Part shown: positions 55,328 to 64,000 of the stretch, one piece after another
Layout of the letters: each line of letters begins with the position of its first letter
Numbering within the stretch: the stretch's first letter is position 1
Translations under genes and position numbers: made by a program
The notes under the pieces: model-generated
What the model saw: only the letters and a program-made list of their open reading frames with translations
The model's database searches: none
Told to the model about the DNA's origin: nothing
NCBI RefSeq assembly: GCF_019279795.1
Contig: NC_056733.1
Coordinates: 1,997,523,659-1,997,587,658, forward strand
Direction: 5' to 3'
Source of the DNA: Protopterus annectens
Lineage: Eukaryota > Chordata > Ceratodontiformes > Protopteridae
Length of the DNA stretch: 64,000 nt

Positions 55328-57714
55328 AATATATATACATAAAATATAGAGTCACTAAGTGCTATGAAAGAAATTAAGCAGGTAAAGCAAGAATTAATGC
55401 ACAAATACACAACTGAGCTGCTGAACATCATACAAGTTGTTGTACCTGGTGTAAAGGACTAATGTGTCTTCTCTTGAACAAGATTTATAGCTATATTTGT
55501 TCAAACTGACAAACAAATTCACAGTATATAACATGTTAAGACAGTTGTCTTTGTCAAGCAGGGAAAACTTATCTCTAATTTTTTTAACAGCACCCAACAA
55601 ATGGGAAACTTAAATTCTGCTCCACAGTTGCACTAAGGTCTTTGGAGAATGGTATCAGGTGAAGCAGGTAAGACAGGTGGTAGATATAACCTCATTATAC
55701 TTTATATCCAGTCACGAATGTGTACAGCAAACAACACCAATATACACACACACACACTCTGCAGTGCATTCGCTGTAAATCTCCGTACCTTCAGTGAAGA
55801 ACTCCTGTGTTATGATAGATATGTTAAAAGAATCAATTCATTATAGACAGAAAGGGATAGAGAGAGATTTACTGTCTTTTTTTTCTTTCTTGATGTACTA
55901 CCCAAGCATTTTTAACTCTTTCTTAAGACTGTATTAGAACCTATGTCACAGAATTTATCAGGTTTGGTGCCAGTCTTCTGGCACAAAATCAGACTGTCCA
56001 AATGCATGAATGTCTAGTAACCTTCTGCCATAAGTAGTATCAGCTAATATTCAAAAGACTAAGCTGTCAATTAGCTATTGTCATTCCCATGAAATAATGA
56101 AGTGTGGAAGCACATATGTTTGACTTACTGGGTATGGTAGCTAGGGGCAGAGGCAATAGGGGAAAACAAGTGTCAGACCGTGCTGTTTGTCTGCATGAGA
56201 ACATACCTCTACCCCTGATCATGTGGTGCATGCAGCAGTAATGTAAACCAGACTAAGGTTACAAGATGGAAAATGGTCTGAGCTAATCTGCAATGAAAGG
56301 ATTCCTGGAAAGCCCATACAACGTCATGCTACAGAAGCTTCACAGCCCTTGTACACCTCACTACCCACTCCATACTTGTCATCTTTCTTGTGGCTTAATG
56401 GAAATCAAAGGGCTATCCAGGCACTGATGTAACCAAGCTGTTCTTGGTTGCACTAAATAAACACATACTGAAGACCAGAAAAATGCCAAACAAAACAGAA
56501 AAAAATATTCTGTTGTATCCTTTTGTAATTTACCCTCTTTTTGCAGATGTAACATTCACTACTTTGACTGTGTATTTGGCATTAATCATGGGCAGTACAA
56601 GAAATCCATCTGATCGGAGATGAAATAGGCACTGCAGACATTTATATGAAGAATTATAAAGCTAAATAAATATCCTGGTAGAGTGCATTGCATAACTACA
56701 ATATTTAAGGGATCTCTGCAGGTAAACTGCACTATGGATTACCAGGTGGATTACTTGGTCTTTGCTAGATAAACTGTTAATGAACAGTAGTGCTTTAGCA
56801 AAGAGCCATTGCCATTAAGGTAAAATTATCATTTTGACTTAAAATCTGCTGATCTCTTCTACATCATTGCCATTAAATGATTCCGCATTGTCATGTGATC
56901 CCATGGGCTTCACAGGTCTATAATGGACAGCAGCTTGTAATGATTATTTTAGCTTTTCTCCCATTTAACTGCACTTAGTGCATGTCCATTTAATATCTTT
57001 TATAAGCCCTGTTTTTTTTCCACATGCTTTTCTGAACTTAGAAACCTTGCACAAATCTTGCATTCCTTTAACAGTGACCTGACCATAAACCGCAGCATCA
57101 CTTTTAGCAAGCGATAAACATTCAGAACTATTATAAAAAGGGTATAGTGTATAAAGACAGATCAAAGAAGCAGCAACCACTTTTATTTGGTCTGCCTTCC
57201 TATGATCAGAAAATTACTTCTGCATTTTACTCTGTAAGGAAAATTAATATTGTTATAACCCCTTTCCATAATGAGTACATACATACATATAATTTGCTTC
57301 AGCACTTAGCTGCCCATCTATAATTAAGTCAGAAAGACATAACAGTTACTCTAAGAGTACTGATTTATTATCTTTGCCCATTCTGTCAGTGTTTCCAACA
57401 CTAAGCATTTTGAAAGTACAATTATTTTGTCTTTTGGCAGTGTAAGTTGCTGACTGCTATGCTACTGTATGTGATTAATTCCATCAGGGGCAACACATTC
57501 CACACAGCAGCTCATTTACTTGGAAGTTGCTGCTTCAAAAAGAAAACGGATTTTGTAGTGCTGGTCTCCATTCCATCTGATGGTCAACATATGTATAAGA
57601 AGAGGATGAATGCTGCGTGTACGCAACTTGCAGATTTAAGTATTTTATTTGCTGATTTCTGTTCAATATCTATCTCTCTAATATATACAGACACACACAC
57701 ACACACACACTTCC

Positions 57715-57960
57715 CTGCTTACATAAAGAAGTTAATTCCCTGCTGGCATGTTACCTTAAAGAAGTTCATTCCCTGCTGGCATTCTGAAGCTAAATTGTTT
57801 GTTTCTGGCTTGCATAAAGCTTCCCGCTCGCACTCGGACCGGTAAAGCTTCTTTCTGAGGCTCCGCATTTGGACCAGTAAAGCTGCTTTCTGAGGCTCCG
57901 TTCTTGGCTTACATAAAGCTGTTGCTTCCTGCTCGCATTTCGGACCGGTAACGCTCTTGC
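57715..57960. repeat. Imperfect minisatellite
   Basis: TTCCCTGCTGGCAT occurs twice (about 57,735 and 57,770). GGACCGGTAAAGCTTCTTTC with CTGAGGCTCCG recurs near 57,840 and 57,880 and in part near 57,945. Confidence 0.75.
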
Positions 57961-58309
57961 ATATTAGAGCTGCATTTGTGGCCAGCCAGAAGAGCTTCCT
58001 TCAGCTGAATTCTGACTGGCTGGACGGCCTGACGGTGCTGATGTCATCACACACTTGATGAAGTCAGCACTGATGGTGCGAAAAATTGAACAAATTCAAA
58101 AACAAAAGGGAAAAAAATCGGAAATGAAGGGGTGCCACTTGGGAATTGTGACACCCCTTCATTTGGACCGCAAAACCCGATAAAAACCGAGTAATTTGGT
58201 ATGGTTGGGAGGTATGAAAAATGTAACATTACAAAAGCAAGTAGTTCAGTAAAAAATAAAGTTTAGTTTTATATAAAGGTATCCAGGCACTTTTTCTTCA
58301 GGCTCAAAG

Positions 58310-59806
58310 TTGTTTTCTGAAAACATACAAACTCTTTTTCACATCTGGGAGGGGAATGAACATAAGAAAAGAACAGACACCAGTCATTGTAAATGGGGGC
58401 ACAGGGTGTAGCATGTGCTTTAGCATGGATAACCTTAATTATAGGTTAGGTAATACATGTGCAGCTGTTGATTTGGTGCAGTTCTTGTTTGGAAGATTAA
58501 ACTTCATTTCTTTAACATGTACATAGTTTTGTGTGTTTGCTCTAGATTAATATGTTATGGAGTGTTCTGAAAATGCATTTAGTTTTTTTTAGGGTTTAAT
58601 TAAAATAAAAAGCCTTAGAAATATGACATAGGTTCAAATGGAGATGACAAGCAACAACTGTATAAAAGATCATCCTGCCAAACATTAGTTTGTGGATGTA
58701 ACAAAAAAGTTGGAAATACACATTCAAAAAAGCTGTCATGTATACTAGATGTGAACAATAACTTCTTATCATAATAGCTACTCTATGCACATTATCTTGG
58801 AATGTAAATGGCCTTACAGATATAGACAAAAAAGTAAGAATATTGAATTATATTAAGAAATGCAGCATTCAAATAGCAGTGCTGCAGGAGACACATTTTG
58901 AAAGAAATAAAGAGGTGAATTTGATAAAGAAAAAGGATTTCAGGATGTATATTCAGCAGAATATCAGGGATAAAGTAAAGGGGGAGGAATTATATTAATT
59001 GCTAGAGAGATCCAACAATAATAGAAGAAGAAAAAAGATAATGGTAGATTTGTGGTAGTAAGGGGCTACCGGCAAGGAAAGCGGTTTAAGCTGGCACCTA
59101 TTTATAAAAACTGCTATTATGGAGCTTATGAAAATTTTGGGAGAAATAGTCAACTTTCAGTAGGTAATATTACTTATAGGTGGGGAATGGAACTTGATTT
59201 GCAATAGTGAGAATGTATCTGAGGGAAGTAGAAGGGAAAATGTAACAAAACAGAGTTGATTTCTGAAGTAATTTATGAAAATATTTGGTGTGGAAGAAGT
59301 GACTACAGTAGTAAGAACTAGGAAAGAATCTACATATTATTCCCTAAAGTACAATAACTGAGCTAGACTAGATAAAAATTATATTTCACAGGAACATGTT
59401 CATTTGATTGAAGCTTAAACACACATCCAGTAACTATTTCAGATCATACTCTAACAACTAAGATAAAAATACAGGGTAATGAAGTGAAAATGAGACACTG
59501 GCATTTTCTCACCTATCTGTTGAAAAGAGGGAAATTTAGGAACGGATAGTGGAAATTATTCCAGAGTTATTAGGGAAGATAATTTTTTTTCAGAAGTTAT
59601 AGTTAGTGAGTGAGATAAATGAAAATGGAGTTTAAAATAGGGTAGAAATAAAAGAGACATAGAGAGACATCAATAAGGAGTAATATGAACAATTTAGAGG
59701 GGTCTACAAAGGTTAGTATTGCAGAATAAGGGAATCTCACAGAACAAAAAAGGTGCAATTGCAAAATGCTAAACAGAAAATAAGGGAATATCTGAATAAT
59801 ATGCAT
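58310..59806 (+). mobile_element. L1 copy 4, 5' segment (inter-ORF + ORF2 endonuclease)
   Basis: Plus strand: inter-ORF sequence matching copy 2 in reverse (GCACAGGGTGTAGCATG..., GCATGGATAACCTT), then the endonuclease start near 58,785 encoding LSWNVNGLTDIDKKVRILNY and LQETHFERNKEVNLIKK. Stops break the frame after about 60 codons. It ends at about 59,806 in the linker after the endonuclease. Confidence 0.75.
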
Positions 59807-61180
59807 GACCTGTATATAAAACTAAAGGGACTAAAAACATTTTCACTGCTTGTATCTTACTATCCATAAATAAGAGCTTCAAGTTTCTCATTTTTTTGCA
59901 TTATCTTTTTATTCTCTTCCTTCATATTCTTAGCTGTCATAACAGAAGCCTTTTTAATCAATTCTTCTAAATATTTAATCTCTTGTGCCCCCAGAAATAT
60001 GGCTATCGCTGAACCAATTTATGTGTGGGGACACAATTCAATTTATGGCTGTAGTCTTTTGTTTGAGCTTCATTAATGTTATATCCCGGAAAGGCTTAAA
60101 ACTGTCTCAAAATGTTCCACAACACCGAGATGTCCTTTTCTGTATTTGTCAGGTACAAAATAATATCATCTGCAAATAAAGCCAACTTTTCTTGATTGTC
60201 ATATCAGTTATACCTGTGTATTTCTGAGTCCCTTAGTTTCTTTGCCAATAATGCTAAATACAAAACAAATAGCAAAGGGGAAAGAGGACAACCCCGCCTC
60301 ATTCCCCTGTTCAACAAATTATCAGAGAGGAACCCTCACACTTTAATTATTGCATCTGATCCTTCATATATCCTCTTAATTAACCTTAATAGTGTATCAG
60401 GGAAAGCAAAATCTTCCATTGCCCTGCTCATAAACTCCCAGCTTTCTCTTTCAGATGCTTCCTCTACATCAACACCCACCACCAACAGCAGCATTTTCTT
60501 ACATTTTGCTTATCTCTGGATCATCATTGTTCTGTTAATGCTGTCTGGTGTTTGCCTCCCCTCTCCAAAACCACATCAATCCATACCTATCAGTTTTGGC
60601 AACACTTCTGCCATTCTTTTAGGCATAAACATTTTACAATCATGGTTTAAAATTAAAATGGGTCTATATGAAGCTGGGTCTGATGGGTCTTTACAGACTT
60701 TAGGTAATATACCCACCACAACTTTCTTCCAAGATGTTAGTGCTTCCCCTCTGTTTAAAATAATGTTAAAATCTTCCAGATCTTTATCTCTTTCTTTCAT
60801 CCTGCCTTCCAAACATCCACCAAAACACCATCTGTCCTTGAAGACTTTCCTGAAAATTAATTATACATCACCGTTTTTATCTCATATCCTCCTATCTTAA
60901 TGGTTAGTTATTGAATCTCATGTATCTTTAACTTTGGGATAATTAAATCTTCCATAAATATTTCCATTTGTGTACTTCCCTGATTTCCACATTTCTCTGC
61001 TTTATACAAATTTTCATAAAATTTCCAGAATATCTCTAATAACTCACATGATCTGTGGTAATTTTTCTTGTTATCTATGTTTGGCAACAACCCTCTCTAC
61101 TTTTTGTTGCTTAAGTTGTTGTGCTAAAATTTTTCATGCTGTGGAGTTATTATCAAAAAATAGTTGCTTAACAGCAGTCT
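59807..61180 (-). mobile_element. L1 copy 4, inverted RT segment
   Basis: Minus-strand RT with DPASYRPILILNHDCKMFM and CKDPSD (60,576-60,812) and FADD-region remnants near 60,160. Its right end corresponds to the point where the plus segment stops, to within about 10 bp, so the two parts were once contiguous and the 3' part has been flipped. The element's 3' end is missing. Confidence 0.75.
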
Positions 61181-61654
61181 GTATTCATCATATTGATCAC
61201 TGCTGCAGTAGCCTTAGCTAGATGAGGTTATTTCATGCTAAGGATATAACAGCTAGCCAGCTTCCAAAATTTTGTGGCACCTTCCATGTACCCAAACTGT
61301 CAGACAGCTCAAGCTGTGCTGACCAAAAGACAAGTTTGGGCATGAAGCCCTTCAGAGCTTTACTGCCGCAGAAGAGTACTCACCTCTGAGGCTTTCAGGG
61401 ATTGATAGATGTTGTGCTTTTCTTTGCTGGACAGATAAGTTCACTTTCTGGAAAACAAAACCCTTCCATTTTCTTACTTTTGTTGATATTTTATTACTTT
61501 CCTCTTAAAGGAGAAACACACCCACAGACTGAAAAAAACATGGTTATTTCATCATGTCTTGGTGTTTTTTTTACATTTTAACACCACTTTGGGACTATAT
61601 CTACTTTTTTATATTTTTAAAGTAATTCCAGAGTATGCCCACATGGGGTCCAGC
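61181..61654. other. No gene seen
   Basis: Unassigned sequence between L1 copies 4 and 5. Confidence 0.5.
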
Positions 61655-64000
61655 ATCTTTTTCCTGCAAACATCTTTATTAAATTTTCACATCTGACAAA
61701 GGCAATCTTAAATTTATGTAAATGAAAAACATGCAAAATGATACCACTTTAGCTGCAAACAGTTTACATCACAGACACCCTTGAAAGAACTGTAGTTGCA
61801 AACATTATACATCACTTATAAACCTTCCAGTCATTGTCAGTTAAGCATTATATGGTTCATTCAAATTCTGCCTCTTAAACCTTGTTCCTGCTGTGTTCCT
61901 ACAATTCCCATTTTTTTCTATGAGGTTTGCTCCTCCCCTTTTCTAAAGATCCCAATTCCAGTTGTTTTATCTCTGTTATTATATTCACTACTTCTAGTAT
62001 AGTTGGTTTACACATTGATTTCTATTTTCTAATAATTGCTTTTTTGGCAGCCATCATAATTAGACTCAGCAAGGCTTTACTGTGTCTAGGCAATTCTGAT
62101 TCTGTATCATAACTCAAAAAAATCATCTCCCCAGTCAGTCCAATCCGCTCACCCAGCATGTCCGACAGAGCAGCCTGCAGTGAATCTCTAAAGTCTGCCA
62201 GCTCATTACACTCCCAAAAAAATATTCCCAGCTACCTTTTTCTTGCCTGTCACACCTCCAACATTTGCTATCCACCTGAGGAAAAATTATTTGGAGTCTA
62301 CTTGGGGTATAAAAATACCCATGTAAACACTTCCAGGCAAAGATCCTAAATCATTTAGATTTTGTTGCATATTTGGGAGATATACATATATCCTCCCACT
62401 GTCTCTTTGTGAATTGCTTATCCAGTCTCTCTTCCCAATCCTTTCTAAGCTCCTCTGACTGATTCTTATAATTATCATGCAATATTTTATATGCTTCACT
62501 AATTATTCTTTTTTTAATGGCAACGTCTGTTCTAGATTCTATTAAAACTTCTACCATTGCTGGTCTTTCATTTATGTGTCCCCTATTTCTTTTTCTTTGC
62601 CTGTACTCTGATATCAGTCCTTGATAGAGAAGGCAATATCTAACCTACAGTCCACATAAATTCTTGGCCTCTTCCCATTCTATTACCTTTCCCACTCTAG
62701 TTATTTGCTCACAATACTTTGGTTCCTTTGCTAGTTTTCTCTAGTAAATTCCAGCTCCCTCTTGCCTATTATCTGTATCCCTGATCACAGTCATCCCTAT
62801 CGGCAAAATCTCTTTTCTCCATCTCATGCTGGTTTGGTTCTTAGAGTACTCTCTGCTATTTTATGAATATAATACTCTGCATGATTTTGGTTGTTCTTAA
62901 AAGTCTGCATCCAATATCCCAATCTGTTCTTATTTCTTGAGCTTCCTCCTTGTGTCAGCATCATTCCTTTCCACTTTTAATTATAGTTTCCTGCTTGTGC
63001 CATGTATAACAGCCTTAACTGTGTTGCTCTAAAATACCCCCTCAAATTAGGTAGGCCTAGTCCACCTTGTTCTACTGGTAAAATCAGCTTATCCAACTTT
63101 TCCTTTGCTGTTTCCCCTTCCCAGATTAAATCCTTCAACTATTTTTAATTGCTATCCACAACTTCTCCTCCAGTTGATAAAAATATACCTGACCTGTGTA
63201 TAAGACTAAACGGACTAAAAACATTTTAATGGCATGTATCTCAGTATCCATATCCATGTAACAAAATTTCCAGTTTCTGTTTTTTTTATTATCTTCTATC
63301 TAATCTCTTCCCACATATCCTTAGCTGCCACCACAGAGTCATTTCTAATCCATACTCCTAAATACTTCATTTTATCATGTCCCCATAAGTATGGATATTG
63401 TTGGACCAAATCATGTGTGGGTGCATAATTTACTGCTATTGCTTTTGTTTTAGCTTCATTAATTTTGTATCCCAAGAAGAACTGCCTTAAAATGTTCCAT
63501 AACACAGTAATGTCCCTTTCTGGTTTTGTTGTGTATAAAATAATATCATCTACAAATACAGCCAACTTTTCCTGACTACCATATCAATTATATCCTTGAA
63601 TTTTTGAGTCCCTTATTTTCTGTGCCAATGGTTCTAAATGTAATGCAAACAACAAAGGGGAAAGCAACCGACCCTGCCTGGTTCCTCTACTCAAGCAGAA
63701 ATTATCGAAGAGGACCCCACTCACTATAATTTGTGCCTCCAATCCCTCATTTATTCTTCTAATCAACCTTATAATTGTATCAAAAAAAGCAAATGCTTCC
63801 ATTGCACTGCTCATGAAGTTCCAGTTTACTCTGTCAAATGTTTTCTCTGCATCAAGACCCACCAATAAAAGTGATACTTTCTTGCATTCTGCTTCCCTCT
63901 GGATCATCAGTGTTCTCTTAGTATTGTCAAATGTTTGCCTCCCCTCCACAAAACCACACTGATCCATCTCTATCAATTTTGGTATCACTTTTGCCATTCT
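61655..64000 (-). mobile_element. L1 copy 5, 3' end at left, runs off window
   Basis: On the minus strand the 3' end has AATAAAGATG followed by a short A-rich tail. The ORF2 C-terminus lies at 62,287-62,557 and RT from about 63,296 upward. It is the least damaged L1 here. Confidence 0.85.
63296..63997 (-). pseudogene. L1 ORF2 reverse transcriptase, copy 5 (partial in window)
   Basis: RT motifs on the minus strand are [59 protein letters not shown], a single stop near 63,584, then AVFVDDIILY. The catalytic pair DD is kept (F-V-D-D instead of F-A-D-D). YPYLWGHDKMKYLGVWI follows. With one stop in about 230 codons this is the youngest-looking L1 in the window. The N-terminal endonuclease lies beyond the right edge. 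Confidence 0.88.

Larger units (their letters stand above)
53831..58300. other. Unassigned sequence with small tandem repeats
   Basis: No recognised gene. Open frames at 54,148-54,571 (minus), 56,965-57,180 (minus) and 57,447-57,845 (plus) have no motif known to me. Tandem repeats are listed separately. Confidence 0.5.

Noticed and set aside
58310..61180. Twin-priming explanation for L1 copy 4
   Set aside because: The order of plus and minus segments is the opposite of what twin priming produces.

Overview
This is a vertebrate-type nuclear genome window made almost entirely of transposable elements. No host gene, rRNA, CRISPR array or bacterial feature is visible. The mix of L1-clade and CR1-clade LINEs, DIRS tyrosine-recombinase retrotransposons, Penelope-like elements (PLEs), Harbinger, Tc1 and hAT transposons, tRNA-derived SINEs, long CA/TA microsatellites and CpG decay points to a large, repeat-rich genome such as an amphibian (salamander, caecilian) or a lungfish. 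The species cannot be fixed from sequence alone.

Layout. 1-11,960: three L1-type LINEs on the minus strand, each 5' end abutting the interior of the next copy, which reads as nested insertions. Copy 1 also carries a hAT-like MITE (712-1,051) and a PLE (about 3,896-4,975). 13,925-20,040: a structurally complete DIRS element with inverted terminal repeats, gag, RT-RNase H, a possible methyltransferase segment, a tyrosine recombinase with all catalytic residues, and the internal complementary region. 20,041-25,019: debris containing a fold-back MITE, a degenerate minus-strand DIRS and a tRNA-SINE with target duplication. 25,020-53,830: an L1 with a 5' inversion (3' half minus, 5' half plus). Its ORF1 half has been split by a MITE, a 21.9-kb Harbinger transposon and a Tc1 transposon, which itself contains a PLE.

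The Harbinger (27,807-49,713) is the main discovery candidate. It has matching termini, a 3-bp ATG target duplication, and L1 ORF1 sequence resuming on its far side, so a related L1 copy gives the empty site. Near one end lies a HARBI1-type transposase pseudogene. Near the other lies a convergent Myb/SANT-like gene for which I can draw three phase-consistent exons. The roughly 14 kb between the genes is TG/CA-rich and holds minisatellites, a satellite whose units each carry a GT tract, a CR1 LINE and SINEs; a second PLE lies outside the gene pair, near the right end.

53,831-64,000: mostly unassigned sequence with small tandem repeats, a scrambled L1 (copy 4), and a comparatively well-preserved L1 (copy 5) running off the right edge. 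None of the coding sequences is clearly intact. The DIRS recombinase and L1 copy 5 RT are closest. All three PLEs carry a hammerhead-ribozyme-like motif in the 3' tail with a palindromic stem III.
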